This document shows, in pieces, positions 25,033-34,261 of a stretch of DNA of 64,000 bases. Position numbers and translations under genes: made by a program. This stretch comes from Latescibacteria bacterium UBA6620 (lineage in GTDB: Bacteria; Latescibacterota; UBA2968), in assembly GCA_002433075.1 (NCBI GenBank), contig DJHM01000044.1:124001-188000 (forward strand). The letters run 5' to 3'. The notes beneath the pieces were generated by a model. It had not been told where the DNA came from, did not search any database, and was given only the letters and a program-made list of their open reading frames with translations. Positions within the stretch are counted from its first letter, which is position 1; every line of letters starts with the position of its first letter.

Positions 25033-25451
25033 GTGTCTCGGGGTCTATTAGAGAAGCGCGATCGGATCATGTACGCTTCCTGCTCGCGGCATCGGGTTTT
25101 GCGGCTCTAGGGCTGTCGATCAGAGCGTTTGGATCCTCGCCCGGATGGCTGAACGATTACGGCGGAGGCGTCATCTACGTCATGTTTTGGACGATGGTTG
25201 GGCGATGGTTCTGGACTGAACTGAAGGCCTCGCGGATTGCCGCCGGGGCGTTCCTGGTCACCTGTGGGGTCGAACTGTCGCAACTGCATTCGAGTGAATG
25301 GATCGACGCAATTCGCTTGACAAGGGCTGGCGGAATGCTTCTGGGTCGCTCGTTCGATGTCCTGGATTTTCCGCACTATGGGTTGGCCGGTCTGTTAGGA
25401 TGTGAGATGATTCGATTTCTTGACCGTGGAAGGAACGATCATGGAACATAG
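25033..25451 (+). pseudogene. DUF2809-like membrane protein with a damaged 5' end
   Basis: The readable part (from about 25060 to 25451) gives VRFLLAASGFAALGLSIRAF, then ELSQLHSSEWIDAIR and LGRSFDVLDFPHYGLAG, a pattern fitting the small DUF2809 membrane proteins. No normal start precedes it in that frame. A GTG at 25033 with GAGGAG upstream is in another frame and stops at 25110, so one base seems missing near 25060. The first in-frame ATG, at 25182, would remove the first helix. The end overlaps the next gene start by 11 nt. Confidence 0.55.
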
Positions 25452-26430
25452 ACTCCTGGGTACGAGCGGAATCGAAGTGAGTGTCATGGCACTCGGGTGC
25501 TGGCCGTTCGCCGGTGGTAGCACGTGGGGGGATCAGGACGACGATGTGTCCATCGCGACGGTTCACGCGGCGCTGGACGCGGGCATCACTTTCTTCGACA
25601 CGGCGGAAGGCTACGGGGAAGGGCACTCGGAACGGGTGCTGGGGGAGGGGTTGAAAGGACGCCGGGACAAGGCGGTCATTGCGACCAAGGTCAGTGGGGG
25701 GAACCTCTCGCCCGCACGGATCTCCGATGCCTGCGAGCAAAGCCTCCGGAACCTCCAGACGGACGTGATCGATCTCTACCAGATTCACTGGCCGAATCAC
25801 GAGGTGCCGGTCGAAGAGAGCTGGCGCGCGCTGGAAGATCTGAAGACGCAGGGCAAGGTCCGGGCTCTGGGGGTTTGTAACTTCGCCGTTCAGGATATGG
25901 GCGACCTGCTGGACAACGGCCACTGCGAGACCGATCAGTTGCCCTACAACCTTTTTTGGCGGCCGATCGAACACGAGATTCAGCCCCTCTGCGTGGAAAA
26001 CAACGTTGGACTGATCTGCTACAGCTCGCTCGCGCAAGGTCTGTTGACGGGTCGTTATCCTACGGCGGATGACGTGCCGGATGGGTTGGCGCGCTCGCGC
26101 CTTTTTTCAACCGATCGTCCATTGGCCAAGCACGGTGAGGCCGGCTGCGAGGAGGAGGTGTTCGAAGCGATCGGTCGGGTGAGAGAGATCGCGGCCGACC
26201 TGGGACAGCCGATGGCGGCCGTCGCTTTCTCGTGGGTACGGCAGCAACCGGGTGTGACGTCTCTGCTCGTGGGCTCCCGGAGTCCGGAAGAGCTTGCGCT
26301 CAACCTCTCATCACTCGAGGTGCATCTCAACGACGACGTCCTTACCGCACTGAGCGATTCTACGGAAGACGTGAAGACTCGCCTGGGAACGAACGCCGAC
26401 ATGTGGGTTTCCCCTTCGAGGATGCGTTAG
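25441..26430 (+). CDS. Aldo/keto reductase
   Basis: A 329-residue aldo/keto reductase, distinct from the one at 22.8 kb. The tetrad is Asp and Tyr in FFDTAEGYGEG, Lys in VIATKVSGG and His in YQIHWPNHE. WVRQQPGVTSLLVGSRSPEE is the NADP-binding block. The ATG at 25441 is preceded by GGAAGGA, so the upstream in-frame start at 25420 is not needed. It overlaps the DUF2809-like gene by 11 nt and so is in the same operon. The substrate is unknown. Confidence 0.9.
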   Translation: MEHRLLGTSGIEVSVMALGCWPFAGGSTWGDQDDDVSIATVHAALDAGITFFDTAEGYGEGHSERVLGEGLKGRRDKAVIATKVSGGNLSPARISDACEQSLRNLQTDVIDLYQIHWPNHEVPVEESWRALEDLKTQGKVRALGVCNFAVQDMGDLLDNGHCETDQLPYNLFWRPIEHEIQPLCVENNVGLICYSSLAQGLLTGRYPTADDVPDGLARSRLFSTDRPLAKHGEAGCEEEVFEAIGRVREIAADLGQPMAAVAFSWVRQQPGVTSLLVGSRSPEELALNLSSLEVHLNDDVLTALSDSTEDVKTRLGTNADMWVSPSRMR

Positions 26431-26460
26431 CCGGCGTGGGGACAGGAGTCAGGTTGGAAC

Positions 26461-27889
26461 GTGATCGACAAAAACAATTGGTTCGTGATCGATGGCCTGC
26501 CGATTCGGACGTTTCTGGTCTTTCTATCCGTGTGTCATCTGGGGTCTGGCTCAGCGTGGGGTGATCCTGGAAGAGTCGTAAGAGAGATTGACATCGTGGG
26601 GCTTGCACGGACCAGGCCGGACGTGGTCCAGCGTGAGCTGCTCTTTCAGCCCGGAGATCGGCTGTCTCAATCGGTAGTGGATGAGACGGCTCGGAATCTT
26701 CGGGCGCTTCTTTTTCTGGGAGAGGTAGACATCCGTTTGGCAGAATCCGGTGAGGATTCGGTGGATGTCACGGTATCCGTTCGCGATCTCTACGCTCGCG
26801 CTGTCGCGCCGTTGCTGTCTGGCGAGCCGGACGAGTTGAGCTATGGTGCGGTAGCGATGGACTACAACCTGTTCGGATCGGGTCGGATCCTGCAGGTCAC
26901 CGGACGACACGATGCCGTCACGGGTGGTGAAGGCGAGTTGTTCTATCGGGCGCCAAGGTGGATGGGATCCAGGGGCTCTCTAACCGCGATCGGCGGGGTT
27001 CGCGAGGAAGGCTACACCGCAACGCTCGGTGTGTCGCGCCCCTTTTATCAGCTGGCCGCCCGATGGTCGGCAGGCGTTCGGGCAGATGCTGGACGGTCAC
27101 TTACGAGACTCTACGCCGGTGGGGCGGTGGTCGAGCGCTAGGAGACGGATCGATTCGACGCAACGGCCCATCTTGCAGGGTCCTGGGGGGGACGCATCAA
27201 GGTAAGACCGGGGATACAGACGACCGTCTCCGATCGCGCGTTCACGCCGGACGCCGGTTTCAGCTATGCGCCAGCCGGGCGGCGCCGAGTGACTACCCTG
27301 GCGACGTTGACGGTCTGGCGGCTCAACCCTGGCTCTGGGGTCCGACCGATCGTATGGCGTCGTGGGGATTCGACTCGTGCCGCGTATCTCGATGGGGACC
27401 GGGCGATATGTGTTCGCCTCGGTGAGGTTCAGCGGCCGACTCAGCGGGGGAGAGCTGTGGCAACGGGTTGGATCTGCGGAGGCGGTGGCACATTGGCAGA
27501 TTCGGAGCCGACACGCGTTTGCCTTTAGAGCCAGCGGAGAGATCGTTTCGAAAATGGAGGATCGTACCCAACTGCTACTGGGACCCGAGCAAGGGCTTCG
27601 AGGCTATGCTTTCAGACGATTCGACGGGATGAAACGCTACGTCGTGAATGTCGAAGGAAGGACGACACTGATGGACCGCCGCGCGTTTACGGCAGGCGCA
27701 GTCAGGTTCGTGGACGTGGGACGTGCGTGGGCGTCGGGAGAGAAAGGCAGACCCGCGTGGGCCGCCGGTCTGGGTGGACGGCTGGGTCTCTCGCGAGTCT
27801 ATGGTGCGCCCGTGTTGCGAATCGATCTTGGATACGGATTCGAGGACGAAACCTGGCTGCTTTTCGTGGGGTTGGGCCAGTATTCATAG
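26461..27889 (+). pseudogene. Omp85/BamA-like outer-membrane protein, disrupted
   Basis: A GTG start (26461) leads into a signal-peptide-like stretch (TFLVFLSVCHLGSGSAWG) and one POTRA-type domain (REIDIVGLARTRPDVVQREL). A barrel region follows (AMDYNLFGSGRILQVTGRHD). An in-frame TAG at 27139 stops it. The frame stays open beyond, then shifts by one base around 27310-27330. The last part carries GPEQGLRGYAFRRFDGMKR, VRFVDVGRAW and LRIDLGYGFE, the end of an Omp85/surface-antigen barrel. Full length would be ~475 residues. It would have inserted or exported proteins or lipids at the outer membrane, which supports a Gram-negative host. Confidence 0.8.
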
Positions 27890-27943
27890 GCGCAACGCGG
27901 GGGATTCTACAGTGGGACGCTTGAGAACTTAACAGGTATCGAC

Positions 27944-28789
27944 TTAATGCCTTACCAGCTTCTTGAGCAGGTTGGCGGTCCCGACCATCTTGCCGTCGTG
28001 ACCAGGTGCGACGACGCCCGTCCAGTAGATGCTGCCTGTCGAATCGATGCACGTTGCGTGACCCCGGATGTCGATCGACCGGGCGAGCCGGTTTCCATCC
28101 GGGTCGAAGAAACTGTCCCCCGCAAGCACGCGACCCTCGTCATCGAAGTTGACATCAGGGGGCTTCAAGGCGTGCCACTCTTCGATGAATCGACCGTTTT
28201 CGTCGAAGATCTGGACTCGGCCGTTCTCCCGGTCCGCGACAAGCACACGTCCCTCAGGCTCGACGTTGATGCCGTGGGGAAGAGCGAACTCACCAGGCCC
28301 GGTTCCCCGCGATCCCCACGACCGCACCCGCTCGCCATCGCGGCCGATCCTGTGAATCCGGAATTGGCCGTAGCCATCGGACACATAGATGTCACCCCCC
28401 GGGTTGGCTGCCGCCATGGTGGGGCGATTGAACGGCATGTCGGGTTCGCCGACGCGCCCGCGCTCACCCAGGGTCAACACGAGCTCGCCTTCGGTCGTGA
28501 ATTGGTGAACGAGGTGGTCCTCGATGTCGGTGATGAAGACCTCGTTCTCGCGGTTGATCTTGATCCCGTGGATGCCTCCGACCTTCAGGAACACGTTGTC
28601 TCCCCAAGAAGTGAGAAACTCGCCCTCGGGGTCGAAGACGAGGACGCACGGTTTGGGCTCCCGCGTGGCGATGTAGATATTGTCCCGTGTGTCGACGGCG
28701 ATGCCGTTGATCACTCCGAAGTCCGATCCGAACGATTCACGTCCCCAATTCTCTTCGATGTCGTATCGTGCAATCCCAATGTCGATCAT
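27944..28789 (-). CDS. NHL-repeat beta-propeller protein
   Basis: A ~281-residue protein made of NHL-type repeats: GVINGIAVDTRDNIYIATRE, GGIHGIKINRENEVFITD, RPTMAAANPGGDIYVSDGYG and HGINVEPEGRVLVADRENG. It should form a six-bladed beta propeller. The ATG at 28789 (MIDIGIARYDIEENWG) matches where relatives start and has GGGA upstream. In-frame ATGs at 28801 and 28882 are alternatives. No signal peptide is seen. Such proteins include peptidyl-glycine lyases and lactonase-like enzymes, but many have no known function. Confidence 0.82.
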   Translation of the reverse strand: MIDIGIARYDIEENWGRESFGSDFGVINGIAVDTRDNIYIATREPKPCVLVFDPEGEFLTSWGDNVFLKVGGIHGIKINRENEVFITDIEDHLVHQFTTEGELVLTLGERGRVGEPDMPFNRPTMAAANPGGDIYVSDGYGQFRIHRIGRDGERVRSWGSRGTGPGEFALPHGINVEPEGRVLVADRENGRVQIFDENGRFIEEWHALKPPDVNFDDEGRVLAGDSFFDPDGNRLARSIDIRGHATCIDSTGSIYWTGVVAPGHDGKMVGTANLLKKLVRH

Positions 28790-29052
28790 CGTGGATCCCA
28801 TCAGTGTCGGAACGGGAGTCGTCCCTCGAATCCAGATCCATCCGTCCTTCGATCGTGTGACGGGAGGACGGAGCGAATTCACTTACGATGAAATTTTCGA
28901 CAGCTGGTCCACGGGATGGCCTGAGTGCAGATCACAGTCCATCTATGCCTGCACAGTCGAGTTTGTGGACGAACCTTGCGGTTGCAGAATGAAGTTGTCC
29001 CTCCGATCATAGGGAGGTGAGACAACCCCAATAACGCGTGGAGTGACTCAAA

Positions 29053-30036
29053 ATGAAACTGGCGATTTCTGGAAGAATGGACGATGAGACCCTGGCCTTT
29101 GGTAAACAGCTCGGGGCAACGGACGTGGTGGGAGGATCGTACGAGCTTCCTAAAGATCGAGGATACTTCCATTTTAACGACCTGCTGTGGCAGCGTCAGA
29201 AGATCGAAGCTGCGGGGCTTCGGTGGGCCGCCCTCGAAGGGGTGCCGGCCGAGTGGTCCGATAAAATAAAACTCGGTCTGCCGGGAAGGGATGAGCAGAT
29301 CGAAAACTGGTGCAAGACCCTTCGGAGTATGGGTGAGGTCGGAATCCCGGTTCTGGGCTACTTCTTCTCTCTGAGATCTCGGCCGGGAAACCTGGGACTC
29401 AGGACGTCGAAAAGTACACAGAGTCGGGGCGGCGCTCTCGTCACGAGCTTCGATTACGAGCTGATCAAGGGTGCGAGGGGCGATTACTGGGACCCACCGG
29501 TCACCCACGCTGAGGAAATCACGGACGATGAAATGTGGGCGAACCATAAGTACTTCCTTGAGGCGGTGATTCCGGTGGCCGAGGAAGCGGGTGTCAAAAT
29601 GGGTCTTCATCCAGACGACCCGCCCATCTCTCCGATCGCGGGTGTGGCCCGAATTTTCAGGAATCACGAAGCGCTGAAACGGCACATCGAGACCGTACCC
29701 AGTGACTACAACGGGCTCGGTTTCTGTCACGGCACGATCTCCACGATGGAAGGAGGCGACGTCAAAGACGCGATTCGATATTTCGGCGAGCGAAAGAAGG
29801 TCTTTTACGTCCATTTTCGATGCGTGTCGGGCACCGTGCCCGCGTTCGAGGAAACGTTCATTGATGAAGGGCACACAGACGTGCGCGCATCGATCGACGT
29901 GTTCAAGGAGGTCGGATTCGACGGTGCGATGATCGACGACCACGTGCCGACTCTTGCCGTGGATACCGAAGACAGACATGCGGCCCACGCATACGCTCTG
30001 GGATACATGAAATCGCTGCTGGATGCTGTCCGGTGA
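29053..30036 (+). CDS. UxuA-like mannonate dehydratase family protein (copy 1)
   Basis: A 327-residue TIM barrel of the mannonate dehydratase (UxuA) family. The metal-binding residues of the family can be found: His in MGLHPDDPP, Cys in LGFCHGTIS, His in FYVHFR and Asp in MIDDHVP. UxuA converts D-mannonate to 2-keto-3-deoxygluconate. Family members here are diverged, so the substrate may be another sugar acid. GGAG lies about 9 nt before the start. It is followed 18 nt later by a PhyH-type oxygenase on the same strand. Confidence 0.82.
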   Translation: MKLAISGRMDDETLAFGKQLGATDVVGGSYELPKDRGYFHFNDLLWQRQKIEAAGLRWAALEGVPAEWSDKIKLGLPGRDEQIENWCKTLRSMGEVGIPVLGYFFSLRSRPGNLGLRTSKSTQSRGGALVTSFDYELIKGARGDYWDPPVTHAEEITDDEMWANHKYFLEAVIPVAEEAGVKMGLHPDDPPISPIAGVARIFRNHEALKRHIETVPSDYNGLGFCHGTISTMEGGDVKDAIRYFGERKKVFYVHFRCVSGTVPAFEETFIDEGHTDVRASIDVFKEVGFDGAMIDDHVPTLAVDTEDRHAAHAYALGYMKSLLDAVR

Positions 30037-30054
30037 TGCAGGAACCGAGGAACG

Positions 30055-30933
30055 ATGATGACCGATCAACAACTGGCTGAATACGAGGAGAAGGGCGCTG
30101 TCACGATCGACAGCCCTCTGCTGGATGAGGAACTGGACCGGGCAGAGACGGCGTGGGATCGTTTGAAAGCGAGTGGAGACAGGCCCTATGACGATCCCGA
30201 CTACGTCGATATCGTTCAACACCCCTACTTTGAAGAGGTAGCGAAGAAGGTTCTCAGAGCGGAGTCGGTCCGGCTGTGGTGGGGACTCTCACCCCACGAG
30301 CGTCCACCGTGGAACAAGCCGTTCGATAGCCCGCGCGAACAGTGGGCGAATGGATGTCACGTGGACATTCAGGCGACGTGGGAAGATTTCCAGGCCACGC
30401 CCCGAAGAATGCGGGCCGAGCTCTGGTTCTGGGTGAATGAGGTACCGGAAGACCGGGGGGCGATGCGCATCCTGCCGGGCAGTCACAAGCCCATTATGCA
30501 GCACTGGAGCAGGATCCTGACACCGGAACACAAGGCGATGCTCCCACGAGTACACGGAATCCGCCCTGTGCCGAGTGAGGGCGCACCGGCCTGTCGGGAG
30601 CACTTGCCGGATCTGTCGGATACACCGTGGCTCGATCAGGAGCCTGTTCCCTACACGGCGAAGCGTGGGCAGATCCTGGTCCTGTGCAGCGGAGGACTTC
30701 ACTCGGCTTGGCAGAACGAGGATACCGTCCCGCGAAAGGGAATGGGAACGTCCTGGTTTGCGGAGGGTGTGCGATGCGGTTTACCGAAAAACCAACGGGA
30801 CGATGCGCTCGCCTACCACAAGGAACTGAGGAAACGGCTGCGTCCGGAACGGAGGCACATCGTGCCGGACAATGAGGATTGGGTGTTCGAGACGAACTAC
30901 GATCCGAAGTGGCCGGAGATGTTCCTGCCCTGA
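30055..30933 (+). CDS. Phytanoyl-CoA dioxygenase (PhyH) family protein
   Basis: A 292-residue Fe(II)/2-oxoglutarate oxygenase. NGCHVDIQA gives the HxD ligands, GAMRILPGSHKP is the PhyH core block, and SGGLHSAWQNE gives the distal His. Two ATGs in a row open the gene, and the first is used here. It likely hydroxylates a small molecule in the cytoplasm. Co-transcription with the UxuA-like gene suggests a sugar-acid or related substrate, but PhyH members are too diverse to say. Confidence 0.85.
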   Translation: MMTDQQLAEYEEKGAVTIDSPLLDEELDRAETAWDRLKASGDRPYDDPDYVDIVQHPYFEEVAKKVLRAESVRLWWGLSPHERPPWNKPFDSPREQWANGCHVDIQATWEDFQATPRRMRAELWFWVNEVPEDRGAMRILPGSHKPIMQHWSRILTPEHKAMLPRVHGIRPVPSEGAPACREHLPDLSDTPWLDQEPVPYTAKRGQILVLCSGGLHSAWQNEDTVPRKGMGTSWFAEGVRCGLPKNQRDDALAYHKELRKRLRPERRHIVPDNEDWVFETNYDPKWPEMFLP

Positions 30934-30948
30934 CATTCCGCTTAGCGC

Positions 30949-31812
30949 CTATATCCCGATCTCGGGTCTCTTGGGCAGCGCATCGTGGAACGCCTGGATG
31001 CTGTCGAAGTTGCCCAGAGAGTGGCGTGAGTGCGCGGGCTCAGGTACGCGATAGAAAATGTGCGTCGTCCCTCGGGACCGTTCGGTCTTCCGAACCGTTC
31101 CGCAGTGATAGCTGGCCTGGTTGAACACAAGTGCAGATCCTGCGGGTGCGTGAACGTCCACCCGACCCGTCAACCTGGGGAAATTTCGCCCGAACGCGTC
31201 CAGCCACGTTGGCTTTTCGGGATCGACAAACGCACCTCCGTCATCGATTCGTAGCACGTCCTTGCCGTACGAGTTTTCGGCGTCTCTGATCTTTGGCCAC
31301 TTCCGTTTGGTCTCGGCGCTCTCCGGGATGATGCTGGTGCAGTGGATGCCGGGATCTGTGTCGTCCATGTTGTAGATGACCTGGATTCCGGGTGTGTAGT
31401 ACTCGTTGTTTTCCGCGCCCTCAACGATCCCTGAATATTCTCGATGCCAGTTTCTCGAAAGGGCGAGCGGGTCGTTGCCGTCGATGTCCTCTGGCGGATC
31501 GGCATCGCACGGTTCCCGTCGCAGAAAGCTGAGGTTGCAGAACTGCGCGTCCTCACCCAGTATCCGTTTGACGAGGGGTACGACGGACGGATGGTTGGCA
31601 ATGTGGTCCAGGGCGTCGGTCCTGTGCATGAACTTAGGTCCACCAGATCCGACAGAGATGAAGCCGGGACGGGGTCCGGGTTCCCACTCCTTCGGATTCG
31701 CTGCTTCATCAGCGGCTATGCCGTCGTTCACCCTCGCGACGTCGTCTGACGACAGCGCCTGTTCGATGATGACAAACCCATTCTCCGCGAAGTGCTTCAG
31801 CTGGTCTTCCAT
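30949..31812 (-). CDS. Phytanoyl-CoA dioxygenase (PhyH) family protein with HxE iron motif
   Basis: A 287-residue PhyH-type protein starting MEDQLKHFAENGFVIIE, the standard N-terminal helix. The usual HxD iron motif is HRE in SRNWHREYSG. The distal His is in ASYHCGTVRK and a conserved Arg follows in ERSRGTTHI. HxE is less common in this family but can still bind iron. It lies 25 nt downstream of the third enolase-superfamily gene on the same strand, and converges on the previous oxygenase gene. Confidence 0.82.
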   Translation of the reverse strand: MEDQLKHFAENGFVIIEQALSSDDVARVNDGIAADEAANPKEWEPGPRPGFISVGSGGPKFMHRTDALDHIANHPSVVPLVKRILGEDAQFCNLSFLRREPCDADPPEDIDGNDPLALSRNWHREYSGIVEGAENNEYYTPGIQVIYNMDDTDPGIHCTSIIPESAETKRKWPKIRDAENSYGKDVLRIDDGGAFVDPEKPTWLDAFGRNFPRLTGRVDVHAPAGSALVFNQASYHCGTVRKTERSRGTTHIFYRVPEPAHSRHSLGNFDSIQAFHDALPKRPEIGI

Positions 31813-31837
31813 CGTGAACTCCTATTTACTCTGCGAG

Positions 31838-32935
31838 TCAGTCCGTCGTCGCGTACTTTTGGAGTGCGGCTTCGTCGATCTCGACGCCCAGTCCGGGTCG
31901 GTCTGGGATGGGCATCATACCATCTTCCAACTCGAACGGAATCCGTGACAGTTCGGTCCGGAGCCCGTTTTCCATGACGTCCAATTCAAGATAAAGCGGG
32001 AGCTTTTCTTCCGCTTCCTCGTCTACAGGGATCGCGGCCATCCACTGGAGGGTCGCAGCGAGCCGTACGACCGCGCCGAAGTAATGGGGCAGAATGGGAA
32101 TCCGGTTCGCCCACGCCAGGGACCAGACCCGGCGGCATTCCGTAAATCCACCCGCGATGCTGATGTCGGGCTGGAGGATGTCCAAGGCCTGGCGCTCCAC
32201 GACTTCCTGGAAGGATCGGACACCCACGCGGCCCTCCGCCCCGGAAATGCGCATGGGCAGGGCTTCTCGGAGCCGGCAATAACCATCGAGATTGTCTCGA
32301 TGAATGGGCTCCTCATACCATAACGGGTCGAGATCGCCGAGCCTCTTGCCTGCCTCGATCGCGGTATCCACATCATCGTACCCCTGGTTGGCGTCCGCCG
32401 CAAGGCCAACATCCTCGCCGGCCCCGTTCCGCATGGCGCCGAGGATCTGTGGGTCGTAGTCCGGCCCGAACCCGATACGGGCCTTCAGCGCGCCGAAGCC
32501 TAGGTCGCGACAGCGACGAGCTTCCTCGGCCAGATCCTGGAAATGATCCAGGCCTTCCCGCTGGAAAAAGCCGCTGGCGTAGGCGGGCACACGCTTCCGA
32601 CGGGGGCCTCCCAACAGTTGGTAGACGGGCTTGTCCAGCGCCTTTCCCATCAGGTCCCACAGGGCAATCTCGATGGCGCACGCGGTGTTTCCCTCGCGTC
32701 CATTGTCGCTCAGCGCATCGTAAATCAACTCGTAATTGAAGGGGTTCGCACCAATCACGTGATGATCGATCGCTTCTTCAGATGGCACGCCGCCTTCCCC
32801 CCACCCGACGAGTTCGTTGTCGGTGCGGACCTCGACGAGGGTCGCGGGGCGTGCTCGCATCCAGAAGCGCGAATTCCGATATGGTCGTTGGAGGGGAAAG
32901 GAAAGCTTGTGCGTGATAACTTCTGTGATCTTCAT
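31838..32935 (-). CDS. Mandelate racemase/muconate lactonizing enzyme family protein (copy 3)
   Basis: A 365-residue enolase-superfamily protein related to the pair at 7.8-10 kb (same MKITEVITHKL opening). Motifs are KARIGFG (KxR), AADANQGYD, WYEEPI, SGAEG, QPDISIAGG and LPHYFGA, so metal ligands and the His-Asp dyad are intact. It should dehydrate or isomerise a sugar acid or lactone. It is probably co-transcribed with the PhyH-type gene downstream (25-nt gap), and diverges from the AGE epimerase gene. Confidence 0.88.
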   Translation of the reverse strand: MKITEVITHKLSFPLQRPYRNSRFWMRARPATLVEVRTDNELVGWGEGGVPSEEAIDHHVIGANPFNYELIYDALSDNGREGNTACAIEIALWDLMGKALDKPVYQLLGGPRRKRVPAYASGFFQREGLDHFQDLAEEARRCRDLGFGALKARIGFGPDYDPQILGAMRNGAGEDVGLAADANQGYDDVDTAIEAGKRLGDLDPLWYEEPIHRDNLDGYCRLREALPMRISGAEGRVGVRSFQEVVERQALDILQPDISIAGGFTECRRVWSLAWANRIPILPHYFGAVVRLAATLQWMAAIPVDEEAEEKLPLYLELDVMENGLRTELSRIPFELEDGMMPIPDRPGLGVEIDEAALQKYATTD

Positions 32936-33031
32936 CAGGAACCAGTTCTCCTTGTAAACTTTGTCTGCGAGGCAGGGAATTAATGGTGTGTGGCTTCGTC
33001 GGGCAAGCGTGGGGGCAATGCCACCTGGATC

Positions 33032-34186
33032 ATGATGATGAATCTCTCATCCCCTGAGCTGACCGAACTCTACAGACAATGCATCGATCGGTGCCTTCCG
33101 TTCTGGTACGAACACGGCGTAGACCACGAGCGGGGCGGTTTCTTCGGTGACGTGAAGGACGACGGGTCGCTCGGCAGTGACGCCAAGGGCGGATGGTATC
33201 AGGGGTTCGGGGTCTGGCTGTTCGCCTACTACTACAACTGGCGTCGTGAGGAGCGCTATCTCCAGGCCGCCAGACATGGTTGGCACTTCATGCGGGATCA
33301 CGGCCGGGATACAGACGGCAATTGGGTGATGAATCTCTCACGTGACGGCGAGATTCTGGAGGGTGCAACCAGTGTCCTGACCGACGCCTACCTTGCGCAC
33401 GGCCTTGTCGAGCTCCATAGGGCGGATCCCGGCGAGGGCTGTCTCGAAGCCGCCCGAGAAATGCTACTCAGGGTGAGAGAGCTGATTTTACGACCCGACT
33501 TCTGTCTTTCTGCACCCTCCTACACAGAACCCCACAGCTTGAACGGGGCATGGAGCACTCTACTGTATCCAGTCTCGGACCTGCTTCGCGAGTGTCCTGG
33601 TGATACTGAAATGAGTGCGATGGCGGATCTGTGTGTGGATGCCATCTTCCAGAAGCACCTGGAACCAGAGATGGGGTTGATCGTCGAGGCGGTTGCGCCG
33701 AACGGGGAGCCTTACACAGGGCGGCAGCGCAACCTCGTGAAACCGGGGGCGGCCGCAGAGTCGTGCACGGCCGTCATGATCGAAGCGGACAGAAGAAACG
33801 ACCCCGATTTGAGGCGGAGGGCAGTGGAGATCCTGAGTGCGCATTTCGAAGCGGCCTGGGATCGGGATTCCGGCGGTGGGGTCTTCTATGAAATCGACCT
33901 GGAGGGAAACCCTGTCGAGGATCGGAAGGCCGCGTGGGCCCAGGCAGAGTTCATGCGAGGGTTCATCACGGCGATGGCTACCGAGTCCGATGAGTGGATC
34001 GTCGAGGCTTACGAACGGGTCCATAACTGGGCGTTCGAGATCTATGCCGATGGGCCAGACGATCTGTGGAGGCTCGCCGTAACCAGGGATCTAAGGCCCG
34101 ATCTCGGACGGAAGCTGGATATGGTGCACCATCCGAGGATGCTGCTGTCGATTCTACAGATCCTTGAAGCGAGAATGCCAGGGTAG
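33032..34186 (+). CDS. AGE family epimerase (N-acylglucosamine 2-epimerase-like)
   Basis: A ~384-residue (alpha/alpha)6-barrel protein of the N-acylglucosamine 2-epimerase/cellobiose 2-epimerase family. GGWYQGFGVWLFAYYYN, VLTDAYLAHGL, LVKPGAAAESC and DLDMVHHPRMLLS-like text (KLDMVHHPRML) are typical; His residues at the end are catalytic in relatives. The ATG at 33032 is chosen; an in-frame TTG at 32990 adds 14 residues. The stop codon TAG is part of a 28-bp palindrome. Being 76 nt upstream of a sialidase-like gene suggests work on an amino sugar or on a sugar released from a glycan. Confidence 0.85.
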   Translation: MMMNLSSPELTELYRQCIDRCLPFWYEHGVDHERGGFFGDVKDDGSLGSDAKGGWYQGFGVWLFAYYYNWRREERYLQAARHGWHFMRDHGRDTDGNWVMNLSRDGEILEGATSVLTDAYLAHGLVELHRADPGEGCLEAAREMLLRVRELILRPDFCLSAPSYTEPHSLNGAWSTLLYPVSDLLRECPGDTEMSAMADLCVDAIFQKHLEPEMGLIVEAVAPNGEPYTGRQRNLVKPGAAAESCTAVMIEADRRNDPDLRRRAVEILSAHFEAAWDRDSGGGVFYEIDLEGNPVEDRKAAWAQAEFMRGFITAMATESDEWIVEAYERVHNWAFEIYADGPDDLWRLAVTRDLRPDLGRKLDMVHHPRMLLSILQILEARMPG

Positions 34187-34210
34187 GGTCACGGCATGCC
34201 GTGACCCTAC
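34183..34210. repeat. 28-bp perfect palindrome centred on GGCATGCC (copy 1)
   Basis: A perfect palindrome with half-site GTAGGGTCACGGCA spans 34183-34210 and includes the stop codon of the AGE epimerase gene. In RNA it would fold into a strong stem right after the coding region. Related copies are at 51405 and 52369, so it is a dispersed element rather than a private terminator. Confidence 0.85.
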
Positions 34211-34261
34211 TACGAATGTGATTAGGGCGGAGCAATGAACCACTAAATGAGGCCATAAACA

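Noticed and set aside
18235..27141. Reassignment of TAG as a sense codon (for Tyr or another residue)
   Set aside because: TAG is the ordinary stop of several intact genes here (for example at 26430, 34186, 44211 and 50092), and both genes with internal TAG also carry frameshifts.
28879..30222. A 447-codon minus-strand frame opposite the UxuA-like gene
   Set aside because: The plus-strand frame carries all the metal ligands of the family. The antisense frame shows no recognisable domain.
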